A DNA stretch of 62,078 nt from positions 1-62,078 of IMG/VR virus record IMGVR_UViG_3300034104_006372, one strand, 5' to 3'. A model generated the notes under the pieces. It searched no databases and was not told the DNA's origin. It was given only the letters and a program-made list of their open reading frames with translations. The DNA is from a virus. Positions 32,533 through 40,555 of this stretch are shown one piece after another; within the stretch, counting starts at the first letter, position 1, and each line of letters opens with the position of its first letter. The translations under genes were made by a program, and so were the position numbers.

Positions 32533-33332
32533 TTAGATAAGAATTGTTGTATTTTAGATTGTGCTTCTTCCTTAGAAACAGAATTGTTGATTATATTAGC
32601 TACCCCTTCGTCTTGCAGTAAAGTAGATACTTCTTGGCTTAATTGTTCTCTTGCTTTTTTAGCTCGAGCTTGCGCTTTAGGATTTTTTTCTTTAGTATCT
32701 TGTGGGGAAAATGGTTTAAGATATTTGTCTACAATAGATTCTAAATCTTTTAACTTTTCATCCTTTAAAGTATTAGATATAGATACAAAATTATTACCAA
32801 ACATTGATTTGTAAATATTATAATTTTTAGTTACCTCCGCCCAAGTACGTAATACAATAGCTGGGGCTAGACTTCTGTCGGTACCTCCAGATTTCTCAAA
32901 TCTATCTTGGTTTTGTTGCAATGCACGTTCTAAATCAGTATAAACGTATAACATAAATACTTCATACCCTGCATTTTCTAATTCGGATTTTAGCTCACTC
33001 GTTTGTTTAACAGATGAAGCTGTACCATCTAATATAAATGATTCTTGATTAGCTATAGCTTGTGGGATAGTTTCTTTCTTTAATTTAGAAGTTGCTTGAA
33101 CCATTGCTTGGGCAGCTGCACTTCTGTCCTCAGGACCAAGAGATTTTAAATCTAAAGAAATATTAGCCTGTTTTAGTAAGTCTATAAAGGTATTATCTAG
33201 ATTAAAGATTTTTAAACCACCTAAATCTAGACCCTTTAAAATAAATCCCTTCCCAGCTCCAGGAGCTCCAGCTAATATGATAGCTTTGGGGGTTCCTTGT
33301 ACTTCTTTTAACAGCTGCATTAAACTAATCAT
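32529..33332 (-). CDS. Zeta-toxin-like P-loop kinase with capsid-targeting-like N-terminus
   Basis: I set the start at 33332 (MISLMQLLKEVQGTPKAIIL), just after a late element at 33346-33355; a longer frame crosses that element and a hairpin. The 267-residue protein has Walker A GAPGAGKG (22-29), FNLDNTFIDL, FILDGTA, and DRSLAPAIVLRTWAEV, as in zeta-toxin/AAA_33 kinases, which phosphorylate small molecules or sugar nucleotides. The first ten residues end in LKE10, like T4 internal proteins. The C-terminus is a long charged helix. Possibly an injected effector; the substrate is unknown. Confidence 0.75.
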   Translation of the reverse strand: MISLMQLLKEVQGTPKAIILAGAPGAGKGFILKGLDLGGLKIFNLDNTFIDLLKQANISLDLKSLGPEDRSAAAQAMVQATSKLKKETIPQAIANQESFILDGTASSVKQTSELKSELENAGYEVFMLYVYTDLERALQQNQDRFEKSGGTDRSLAPAIVLRTWAEVTKNYNIYKSMFGNNFVSISNTLKDEKLKDLESIVDKYLKPFSPQDTKEKNPKAQARAKKAREQLSQEVSTLLQDEGVANIINNSVSKEEAQSKIQQFLSK

Positions 33333-33345
33333 AAAAAGTAGTTTA

Positions 33346-33355
33346 TTATAAATAT
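33346..33355 (-). promoter_or_regulatory. Putative late promoter ATATTTATAA (sets kinase start)
   Basis: Exact element followed by TAAACTAC, 13 nt before the kinase ATG at 33332. A related minus-strand ATATTTATAT lies at 33379-33388. Confidence 0.55.
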
Positions 33356-33391
33356 AACCTTTATTTAAAATTTGACGATATAAATATATGA

Positions 33392-33407
33392 AGGAACTTT
33401 CGTTCCT
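33392..33407 (-). terminator. Weak terminator-like hairpin after the exonuclease gene
   Basis: Stem AGGAAC/GTTCCT (6 bp, loop 4 nt) located 8 nt after the stop at 33415. The T tract after it is weak (TCATATATTT), so this is tentative. Confidence 0.35.
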
Positions 33408-33414
33408 CCACATT

Positions 33415-34185
33415 TTATCCTATATTTCTTTTTATAGTTGTTACAAAACTTTCGCTAGCTGGTTTGTGTTTTGGATTTTCTAAACTAAATATTTTATATA
33501 CTGATTTGAATATATCTAGGTTTTCCTCTTGTGTTCTTTCAGATTCGTGAATTTCCCAATTTTTACCTTTAATTTTATTGCCACTTTTATCTTCACCTCG
33601 TGAAGATGATTTGAGCCAAAGTATACCTACTCGATCAATTTTCTTTTCAAAACATTCTTCATAGCATTTAGCATAAACTGCTCCTTGCAAATCGTAGGTG
33701 GTTTGTAAATGGTTAGATGTTTTTAAATCTATAATCCATCTTTCACCCCCAAATTCACATACCAAATCACAAGTACCTGCTACTTTTAATTCATCTGAAA
33801 ATAGATGAACTTCAGTTTCAATTAAAGTTGGTGTGTGTGTTTCCCAAAAATCTACAAAGCGCAAAACCATTTTCCAGATTTCAATATCCATTGTAGGGTA
33901 TCCTTTAGAATCTAAATAATTAATTTCTTCACCATTTAGGTATGATTCTATAAGTTCGTGGGTTAATGTACCAGCTTCAGCAGATTTTTTCACAATATAA
34001 TCCGCAGTATAACCATGTCGCTTCAACCATTCTTCAAAATGTTTACCTTTGGGGTAAGAATTTAGAATATATGTAATTGAAGGATAATATTCTCCATTAC
34101 GTCTGTAGTATCTTGAATCTGGGAGGGTGATTTGTTTGTGATCCTTAGATACCTCTAGGATACGATTATATGATTTTTTGATCAT
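33415..34185 (-). CDS. RecB/Cas4-like PD-(D/E)XK exonuclease
   Basis: The 256-residue protein has the family order: AGTLTHELIESYLNG with the His of motif I near 75, EVHLFSDELKVAGTCDLVCE with the first Asp near 138, then WIIDLKTS with the Asp-x-Lys near 150, and a following LQGAVYAKCYEE (Q/Y motif). This fits stand-alone RecB-family nucleases used in phage DNA replication or recombination. No iron-sulphur cysteines typical of Cas4 are present. Overlaps the primase gene by 4 bp. Confidence 0.82.
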   Translation of the reverse strand: MIKKSYNRILEVSKDHKQITLPDSRYYRRNGEYYPSITYILNSYPKGKHFEEWLKRHGYTADYIVKKSAEAGTLTHELIESYLNGEEINYLDSKGYPTMDIEIWKMVLRFVDFWETHTPTLIETEVHLFSDELKVAGTCDLVCEFGGERWIIDLKTSNHLQTTYDLQGAVYAKCYEECFEKKIDRVGILWLKSSSRGEDKSGNKIKGKNWEIHESERTQEENLDIFKSVYKIFSLENPKHKPASESFVTTIKRNIG

Positions 34186-35114
34186 AATGTTAGTTTTTTC
34201 TCCATTAAACCATAGTAGGTTAAAGGGATTGTGTTTTGGATTAATTTAGTAAAATTTCTGAAGCCAAGTTCAGATGGGTCTTTGCTGGTTAGTTCAACTA
34301 GATAAACTTCTTTACCTTCGTTTATTAACATTTCACAAAATTTTAATGCCTGTTTAATGGCGTCTTTATCTAAAGCTATATAAATTTTATCTATTGCTGA
34401 TGTTACTATTCGTTTCATCAAATTAGGTTCAATGCTTTTACCTAATAAAGGAATAGCATTTCGTTTAATTGCAATAGCATCAAATAGTCCCTCACATAGT
34501 ACTATTGGAAGATTCCAATTGATCAAATGTTCATTTGGGATTATGTCTCGACTAACGGAAGGATTTCTATATTTTACGTAGGGATTTTTTTCAAAGGAAC
34601 GAGCTGTAAAGTAGTTTAAATTACCATCTTTATCATAAGTTGGCAATATAATCATGTTAGCATACAGTCCTTTAGAACAGTATCCAATATTATATTTTAT
34701 AACATCGTGTTGACTAATATTACGTTTTTTTAGGTAGATTAGCGCGTGTTTAGCCATGATATCATTTGGATCAGGACACGCTAAGCTAATATATTCCTCA
34801 GGTAAAGACACGGTATTTACCGTTTGAGTATTTTTAATTGAGTAGGTAGAAGAGGACACTAAAGCCTTAACCTTAGATATGTTTTCAGGGGTGGTTTTAC
34901 ACTGCTTAAATAAAGTATAAATGCTATTTCCTCGCGTATCGCAAGACCAGCAATGCCATGGGTTTTTACCTTCTTTGTTTTCCGTTAAGTTAACCTCTAG
35001 TTTAGGTTTAACGTGATGACAAAAAGGACAATGGTAGGCATAGTTGTTTCGGGCTGTTGATTTGCCCACTCCTAAAACCGAGTTTACTAATGCTAATAGC
35101 AGTTGATTCACCAT
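34182..35114 (-). CDS. gp61: DNA primase, gp61/DnaG-like
   Basis: A 310-residue protein (T4 gp61: 342). It has an N-terminal zinc site HCPFCHH (about 28-34) with WHCWSC (53-58), and a Toprim domain with VLCEGLFDAIAI (about 206-217) and KIYIALDKDAIKQ (about 244-256). The middle has IILPTYDKDGNLNYFTARSF typical of DnaG-type primases. It makes RNA primers for lagging-strand synthesis together with a helicase not seen here. Location next to the RecB-like nuclease suggests a small replication block within the late-gene strand. Confidence 0.88.
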   Translation of the reverse strand: MVNQLLLALVNSVLGVGKSTARNNYAYHCPFCHHVKPKLEVNLTENKEGKNPWHCWSCDTRGNSIYTLFKQCKTTPENISKVKALVSSSTYSIKNTQTVNTVSLPEEYISLACPDPNDIMAKHALIYLKKRNISQHDVIKYNIGYCSKGLYANMIILPTYDKDGNLNYFTARSFEKNPYVKYRNPSVSRDIIPNEHLINWNLPIVLCEGLFDAIAIKRNAIPLLGKSIEPNLMKRIVTSAIDKIYIALDKDAIKQALKFCEMLINEGKEVYLVELTSKDPSELGFRNFTKLIQNTIPLTYYGLMEKKLTL

Positions 35115-35138
35115 AACCCTTAATATAATATATGGGGT

Positions 35139-35588
35139 TTAGGAAGACAAAAAATCCTTGGAGAAAAATTTTCCTAAAATATTGTTGTTAAACCAGTCAT
35201 TGGGGTGTTCCAAAACCTCGTATATGAATTGATATTTAACCTCAAAATACGTAAGCAATTTTTTATTATCAACTAATTTTAAAATAACTCGTTCAAACTC
35301 GTTGTGTTTACCTTCAGCTAGTAACTTTTTAATTTCTATTTCAGATCCATAATATGTTTTCCAATCTGATTCTTTAGTTACTATTTTGGTAGTAGATTTT
35401 CTACCTGGACCTGTTTGTGTAGCTATTTCCTTTTTTCCTAATTTAGTTTTTTTATTGTGGTAAAGTACTTTTTTACCAATATAGGATTTATTTGTAGGGG
35501 TATGTGTTACTATGTAAACAAAACCGTACGTGTTTTCTGGAAATTGAGAAATATCCTCAATTGTACTACCTTTATATAACCAATTCAT
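35139..35588 (-). CDS. GIY-YIG-like endonuclease protein
   Basis: The 149-residue protein has the GIY-YIG form near its start: GFVYIVTHTPTNKSYIGKK (residues about 22-40), with the later SDWKTYYGSEIEIKKLLAEG and FERVILKLVDNKKLLTYFE (Glu as a possible metal ligand). Such small GIY-YIG proteins are common in T4-like marine phages; they are not always homing enzymes. No recognisable DNA-binding module is added. Role may be DNA repair, host DNA breakdown or intron-less homing. Confidence 0.75.
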   Translation of the reverse strand: MNWLYKGSTIEDISQFPENTYGFVYIVTHTPTNKSYIGKKVLYHNKKTKLGKKEIATQTGPGRKSTTKIVTKESDWKTYYGSEIEIKKLLAEGKHNEFERVILKLVDNKKLLTYFEVKYQFIYEVLEHPNDWFNNNILGKFFSKDFLSS

Positions 35589-35594
35589 ATTTAA

Positions 35595-35924
35595 TTATTT
35601 ATCAAAGTTTACTAATATTGTAGTATCTGTAGTACGAGAGGTAGGTAATGGTTTAGCTAGTTTAGCTACTGCTAATAAATTATAAGAATTATCATATAAA
35701 CCTACTGTTGTAACATAAGGTGCAAAGAAAGAACCTGTTGCAAAATCGTACAATTGTCCTTCACTACCTGAAATTAGGGATGGGTTTAGGGAATAATTAA
35801 ATTCATCTGCTCCAATAGTACATTTATATTGTGTTTCATATAACGTATATGAACTTGAGAATGAACAAGTTACATTAGAACCGGTTACAAATGCTAATAT
35901 AAAATCCGTGTGTAATGAAGGCAT
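35595..35924 (-). CDS. Stand-alone copy of a virion protein C-terminal domain
   Basis: The 109-residue protein resembles the C-terminal part of the 38835-39854 virion protein: both have EFNYSxNPSxISGSxG, then TTVGLYxxxxxLLAVAKLxxPL and a final LVNFD/VKLDF. It thus seems a duplicated domain made as a separate small virion protein. It has a late element 15 nt upstream. Between the two paralogues lie the three glycosyltransferase genes and the 38254-38829 gene, so an insertion or rearrangement at this place is likely. Confidence 0.65.
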   Translation of the reverse strand: MPSLHTDFILAFVTGSNVTCSFSSSYTLYETQYKCTIGADEFNYSLNPSLISGSEGQLYDFATGSFFAPYVTTVGLYDNSYNLLAVAKLAKPLPTSRTTDTTILVNFDK

Positions 35925-35939
35925 TATTTAATATATTTG

Positions 35940-35949
35940 TTATAAATAT
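35940..35949 (-). promoter_or_regulatory. Putative late promoter ATATTTATAA
   Basis: Exact element followed by CAAATATA, 15 nt before the ATG at 35924; it overlaps the stop codon of the glycosyltransferase gene. Confidence 0.5.
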
Positions 35950-36551
35950 TTATCTAAATGATCTTTCCATAAAAATTTAGTTACGGGCGTATTATAATTA
36001 TCTTGATAAAAATACAGTCCATCTTTAGGAGTTAGATAAATATATTCTTTACTATGCATAGCAATAATAATATCGCAAAATTCGCTAGATTGAAGGGATT
36101 GATTTAAAAAATTTAACATTAATTGGGCCGATTCTAAGCTAGGGATAAGACAAGGAGTTAAAGATAACATATAATAAGATCTATAAAAATGATCATTATA
36201 ATCTGTTATGTACATATTGGGTTTAATTCCCCCACAATCATATAAACTTCCCCCTAAAAATATAAAAGTAGCTTCTTCAGGTATATCAATAACCTCAGGT
36301 ATATTACTTATGGGTTTAATATCATCATCTAATGTTATAAATGGAAATATATCATTATTAATAGCTTGTTCCATTAATTTAATATGTCCTAAGGTTATTC
36401 GGTTTTGTCTTAAAGATGATTCGGCATTATTAAGAATTTGGGTATAAGGCACTCCCCAATTACTTAACATATTATCCATATTTATTTTTCTATCAGGATA
36501 ACCTTCATAGTTAAGATAATAAAAATGAATATCTTTGAAATTTACAACCAT
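35940..36551 (-). CDS. GT25-like glycosyltransferase
   Basis: The 203-residue protein begins with a GT25-type start (FYYLNYEGYPDRKINMDNML) and has LGHIKLMEQAINNDIFPFIT followed by LDDDIKP, the LxxH ... LEDD block of LPS beta-galactosyltransferases. A Cys/Gly-rich middle (FLGGSLYDCGGIKPN) follows. It lies first from the left in a block of three glycosyltransferases and overlaps the next by 10 bp. Probably modifies sugars on the virion or host surface; the acceptor is unknown. Confidence 0.7.
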   Translation of the reverse strand: MVVNFKDIHFYYLNYEGYPDRKINMDNMLSNWGVPYTQILNNAESSLRQNRITLGHIKLMEQAINNDIFPFITLDDDIKPISNIPEVIDIPEEATFIFLGGSLYDCGGIKPNMYITDYNDHFYRSYYMLSLTPCLIPSLESAQLMLNFLNQSLQSSEFCDIIIAMHSKEYIYLTPKDGLYFYQDNYNTPVTKFLWKDHLDKYL

Positions 36552-37297
36552 ATAATGGTATTATTACTTATATTAAATAATTTATCTCTATTTTCTAATA
36601 AATTTTTCTTGTGTTCATTTATATCTAAATCTGAGCGTCTAGTTTCACCTATTCCTCCCTTATCGCTTATATCAAATGCAAATTGTTCACAGGGAACAGT
36701 ATAAGGAGGGTTATAATGAAAATATGTGTTAATATAACTTTCGTCATTTACTCCTGGTTCATATGGTATTTTTTTATCTTCTAGTTGCCACTCTCGAAGT
36801 GTAGTACAAAAATCAATTATTTTATCTTTTTTTCCACCAAAAAAGGCACCATAATGATAAGTATAGGGTAGAGGAGAATCATATGGCACATAAGCTTTGG
36901 ATTGGGGGAATCTATCAAACCCTTTGCCATCAGATAAAAATGATCTATTTCCAAAATGTTCACCTCCAACTAAATCACCTAAAAACCATTCTTCAGTAAA
37001 ATCCCTAGAAATATTAGTATCGGCATCAAAATAAAATAGATAATCACTTTTACAATTAGATAAACTAACTATATTTTTAAACTTTGAATTAGTACCATCT
37101 AACCAATTAGTATGAGAATCAAAATGATATTCTACATCAATATTATCAGATAGATATGGTTTAGGGTCTGTATCTGAAAAGAAATAGAATGTAATATTTT
37201 TATTTCCTTTATAATAATGAATAAATCTTTTTACAAACCTAATTCCTAAAACAAAATAAGCATTTGTTGCTATTACAACAATTCCTATATTAGACAT
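36542..37297 (-). CDS. GT6-family-like glycosyltransferase (ABO type)
   Basis: I set the start at 37297 (MSNIGIVVIATNAYFVLG), 251 residues. The GT6 marks are: IATNAYFVLGIRFVKRFIHY, FYFFSDTDP, FYFDADTNI with DAD at 91-93 (nucleotide sugar/metal site), HYGAFFGG at 148-155, and NDESYINTYF near 184-193. GT6 enzymes are retaining alpha-1,3-galactosyl- or N-acetylgalactosaminyl-transferases of histo-blood-group kind; bacterial and phage members exist. It has no membrane anchor. Acceptor unknown. It overlaps its upstream neighbour by 13 bp. Confidence 0.8.
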   Translation of the reverse strand: MSNIGIVVIATNAYFVLGIRFVKRFIHYYKGNKNITFYFFSDTDPKPYLSDNIDVEYHFDSHTNWLDGTNSKFKNIVSLSNCKSDYLFYFDADTNISRDFTEEWFLGDLVGGEHFGNRSFLSDGKGFDRFPQSKAYVPYDSPLPYTYHYGAFFGGKKDKIIDFCTTLREWQLEDKKIPYEPGVNDESYINTYFHYNPPYTVPCEQFAFDISDKGGIGETRRSDLDINEHKKNLLENRDKLFNISNNTIIWL

Positions 37298-38226
37298 GAT
37301 TTTTCTGCAGTTTTTTGAACCCAATCCCAATAGTGCCAATTAGCTACATTCTTTCCAGGTTCTGGGGAATTATTATATGGTAATTCATTTATATATTTTG
37401 CTTTATAAAATAATCCAGATGAGTCATCAGTTACTCCTGCATTATGCATGATATTCATTTTATGGTAATCTGCTTCAGAAGAGGTAGACCAGCTAAATTC
37501 AAAATTAGAGTGAGTAATTGTATTTTTACCCATTAACCATCCTTTCCAAAGAACAGCCCACATATCAGAACACCATATTTGAAGTTCGTGGTATTGGGGA
37601 TTTTCGGCTTTTTTTAGATTGTTTAGTTCAGTTATTTCTTTGAACATTTTATCGCATTTTACTTCTACCCAATTCCAGTATTCATATGATAAATCTTTCA
37701 TTAAATATTGGGCTCCGATACAATTAAGCTCGTTATCTTTAATTACTTGTTTATCTATTTCCATTATAGAACACATTTGTTCTAGTACATCTTCACCTTT
37801 AGATGTAATATAATTATGTGAAATATACCATCTTACATCTGATCCATACCAGTTATCATCTTGCAACATTTCATCTGTAATCCATTCTTTGGGTGGTTTG
37901 GTAAAGATAATGTCACAATCGTGATAAAAGATTGCATCATCTTGTAGATATGGATGTTGTTGAAAGTGTTGTTTTAGGATATTAGGGCGAATAGAAGAGA
38001 TATAGTGTTTATTTTCTCTTGTATCATCATAGAAAAAAAATCTTGCAGAATAGACACTAGCTAATTTTTTCCAATCCTCAGGAATAATGCCATCTATCTT
38101 CCAACACACAATATCTATATCGTTAGGATTTACACCCATAGATATAAAATTGTTTAACATAACTTCTATTTGCCATACATAATAGTTGTTAGCAGGTTGG
38201 GCGCAAACATAACGTAATTTTTTCAT
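37285..38226 (-). CDS. Glycosyltransferase-like protein with DxD motif
   Basis: The 313-residue protein starts MKKLRYVCAQPANNYYVWQI and has a GT-A-like layout: a nucleotide-binding first half (DIDIVCWKIDGIIPEDWKKL), the acidic motif FYHDCDIIFTKPP near 103-115, and Trp-rich acceptor-side segments (EYWNWVEVKCDKMF, SDMWAVLWKGWLM). A closing ANWHYWDW block is near the end. It is first in the transcript of the glycosyltransferase block. The enzyme class is likely; family and acceptor are not clear. Confidence 0.65.
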   Translation of the reverse strand: MKKLRYVCAQPANNYYVWQIEVMLNNFISMGVNPNDIDIVCWKIDGIIPEDWKKLASVYSARFFFYDDTRENKHYISSIRPNILKQHFQQHPYLQDDAIFYHDCDIIFTKPPKEWITDEMLQDDNWYGSDVRWYISHNYITSKGEDVLEQMCSIMEIDKQVIKDNELNCIGAQYLMKDLSYEYWNWVEVKCDKMFKEITELNNLKKAENPQYHELQIWCSDMWAVLWKGWLMGKNTITHSNFEFSWSTSSEADYHKMNIMHNAGVTDDSSGLFYKAKYINELPYNNSPEPGKNVANWHYWDWVQKTAEKSCLI

Positions 38227-38253
38227 TTAATATAACTTTATTTTTATGATATT

Positions 38254-38829
38254 TTAATTAGTTATAACTACAATACCATGTTCATATATAATATTACCCA
38301 CGTAATTGGAACCAGATTTTATTCTACCTTCACCATCATCATATAAAGTACCACTTACTGGGCTTATTATTTTGAAGGAGTTAGGTCTGATATAGTCACC
38401 AAATAATTTAGTAGGAATAGATACAACCCCTATACTTTCAGTTGGGAATGTTTTTTGTGGATTTAAAGTGGTAGTCTCAAAGTTATCATATAAAGTATTA
38501 TATGTTTGAGATGAACCAGATGGAGGAGTAATAGTACCATCAGGATTAAAACTAGGAACTACAGCATTTGATACTTCGCCAAAACTACCTGAAATATAGT
38601 TAGTGTAATATAATTGTTTAGCTGAATTATATATTGTAACTTGGTATTCTTGGGTTACTTGGCCTGTAAGTGATTTATCGGTTAAAAAATTACTGTTTGT
38701 ACCTAAAAATCTATCTATACCTACATTAGAGGCAGTTAAAGCACTTGCCCCCTCAAAGTAAAAGTTTTTACTTACCTTGAGAGGGGATATTATTACATCT
38801 TGGGAATTTAATGTTTTGAAAACAGCCAT
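38254..38829 (-). CDS. Conserved virion protein of tail region
   Basis: The 191-residue protein begins MAVFKTLNSQDVIISPLKVS, a start common in proteins of the baseplate region of environmental T4-like phages. It is beta-rich and Gly/Ser/Thr-rich, ending in GNIIYEHGIVVITN. It lies 6 bp after the 38835-39854 gene. No enzymatic motif. Probably a tail or baseplate component; exact place unknown. Confidence 0.6.
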   Translation of the reverse strand: MAVFKTLNSQDVIISPLKVSKNFYFEGASALTASNVGIDRFLGTNSNFLTDKSLTGQVTQEYQVTIYNSAKQLYYTNYISGSFGEVSNAVVPSFNPDGTITPPSGSSQTYNTLYDNFETTTLNPQKTFPTESIGVVSIPTKLFGDYIRPNSFKIISPVSGTLYDDGEGRIKSGSNYVGNIIYEHGIVVITN

Positions 38830-38834
38830 TCATC

Positions 38835-39854
38835 TTAGAAATCTAACTTTACTCTAACTAGTGCTTCTTTGGTAAAATTCTTTTGAAGTGGTCTTGATAA
38901 TTTAGCTACAGCAAGTAATTCGTTAGCATCATTGTATAAACCTACAGTTGTAGGATAAACTTGGGGGCTATTAATAAAATATGGATAAATTACTTCGCCA
39001 GTTGATCCGGAAATGAAACTAGGATTAGTAGAATAGTTAAATTCAGCATTTCTAGATCTAACAAACACAAAATCTGAAGTAATTGTTTCTTCAGAATTTA
39101 ATTCAAATGAACTACCACTAACTAAAGTTTTATACAATTTTAATACATTTTGACCATCTGTATTAGGGGTTAGGTTAGTATTTAATCCAAGACCACCAGC
39201 AGATCCGGTTGAATCTAATGCTATACCGTTTAATAAAATTACAGAAGTATCAGGAAAAAATAAACCATAAGATCCAGAAGATGGAGTAAATCCTGTTCCT
39301 CCTAAAGAAAAATTATAGGGTAAACCACTAGATCCACTTACTACTTGATATGCTCTTTGTGTCCCATAATAAAGAGGAAGATTACCATTTTGGGAATTAT
39401 CCGTTAAAGATAGAGTAGTAGAACCATTTCTTAAAACAAGATTTAAAGAACCAGGTAATAATTTTTCTTTGTATCTTGCTCTAGATACATTTATTGCATA
39501 AAAATAACTACTAGTTACACTACCAAATAAAAATTGAGAATTTTCATCTTCTAACATTAAACTTCTATATTGCCCAAAAATAGTAGAAGAAGGAGATATT
39601 CCAGGAACTGATGCATTATAATACAAAGATCCACTTCCATATCTATTGCCATAGGCTATATCAAATTGTACTTCTGCACTTGGGTTAGTAGAGGCAGTTT
39701 GATAAATAGACAAATAATAATCTCCAGCTTGAGCAAATTGGGCAGTAGAATAATAAAATTCAGTTAATTCAGGGCTGTTACCTGACCATACCGTAGATGA
39801 TACAGCATCAGCACTTACTAAAAAATCTTCGGGGTCAAATCGTTTAAATCCCAT
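38835..39854 (-). CDS. Virion protein with duplicated C-terminal domain
   Basis: The 339-residue protein is beta-rich. It starts MGFKRFDPEDFLVSADAVSS and has repeated short strands. Its C-terminal 85 residues (FNYSTNPSFISGSTGEVIYP, then YPTTVGLYNDANELLAVAKL) also occur as a separate gene at 35595-35924. Such proteins are found near wedge genes in environmental T4-like phages. Structural role is fairly sure; exact position in the tail is not. Confidence 0.62.
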   Translation of the reverse strand: MGFKRFDPEDFLVSADAVSSTVWSGNSPELTEFYYSTAQFAQAGDYYLSIYQTASTNPSAEVQFDIAYGNRYGSGSLYYNASVPGISPSSTIFGQYRSLMLEDENSQFLFGSVTSSYFYAINVSRARYKEKLLPGSLNLVLRNGSTTLSLTDNSQNGNLPLYYGTQRAYQVVSGSSGLPYNFSLGGTGFTPSSGSYGLFFPDTSVILLNGIALDSTGSAGGLGLNTNLTPNTDGQNVLKLYKTLVSGSSFELNSEETITSDFVFVRSRNAEFNYSTNPSFISGSTGEVIYPYFINSPQVYPTTVGLYNDANELLAVAKLSRPLQKNFTKEALVRVKLDF

Positions 39855-39862
39855 ATCTTATA

Positions 39863-40522
39863 TTAGGTTGTAGTTTTGTTAATTGTAACAGGAATTGTAA
39901 TTCTAGCTCCACTATCTAATCCTACTACAGTTAAAGTAGTTCTTAGTTGAGAATTAGTTCCAAATAATGTGTTAACTGTTGTAGCTCTTAAATTAAGTTG
40001 AGTTCCAATAACAGTTTTAGATACGTTAGTGCCAATAGTAGAAGTAGAATTTTGATCAATAGCAGTTTGTGTATTAATACCTAATCCTTCAAATGAAGAC
40101 ATTAATCTAACGTCTGCAATTGTAGCTACATATCCACTAGTTTCAAATGTAGAAACGTTGTCTAAATAATTTAGAGTTTGTGGAGTAATAGAAAGAGATG
40201 CACCTTGTTTTAAAGTAATAGCATCATATCCTAGATTCAAGATAGGGAGTTTAGCAGTACCTCTAGGTAAAGTAGCTAACTTATATTTCATAATTTGCTG
40301 ATCATCAGGGAATGCTTCAAGTAAAGGCATTCCTTCAATTGCTTCTCCATAAAAAGCAGATCCTGATGGGTGAGTAGGGTTATATAGAGTATAATCTATT
40401 TCATCATCAGAGAGAGCAAATTGTGTAATACGAAAAGAACCATCATTTCGAGCTAGGGCTTCTCTCCCTTTTTTAGTTAATATAGCATCAACTGTAATTA
40501 CGGTATTATTTAAATATCCCAT
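39863..40522 (-). CDS. Conserved virion protein, probable baseplate or tail
   Basis: The 219-residue protein begins MGYLNNTVITVDAILTKKGR with EALARNDGSFRITQFALSDD, a start I recall from structural proteins of marine T4-like phages. The sequence then turns beta-rich (LNLGYDAITLKQGASLSITP). A late element lies 21 nt upstream. No catalytic motif. It is probably part of the baseplate or tail fibre attachment. Confidence 0.62.
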   Translation of the reverse strand: MGYLNNTVITVDAILTKKGREALARNDGSFRITQFALSDDEIDYTLYNPTHPSGSAFYGEAIEGMPLLEAFPDDQQIMKYKLATLPRGTAKLPILNLGYDAITLKQGASLSITPQTLNYLDNVSTFETSGYVATIADVRLMSSFEGLGINTQTAIDQNSTSTIGTNVSKTVIGTQLNLRATTVNTLFGTNSQLRTTLTVVGLDSGARITIPVTINKTTT

Positions 40523-40543
40523 TTTATTTAAGTATATATTTTG

Positions 40544-40553
40544 TTATAAATAT
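40544..40553 (-). promoter_or_regulatory. Putative late promoter ATATTTATAA
   Basis: Exact element followed by CAAAATATA, 21 nt before the ATG at 40522. Confidence 0.55.
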
Positions 40554-40555
40554 GT

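Noticed and set aside
33333-33413. Upstream extension of the kinase frame
   Set aside because: It crosses the late element and a hairpin; the start at 33332 keeps the leader MISLMQLLKE directly after the element.
35139-35588. GIY-YIG-like gene as a homing endonuclease of a mobile intron
   Set aside because: No split gene or intron borders are seen around it; neighbouring genes are intact.
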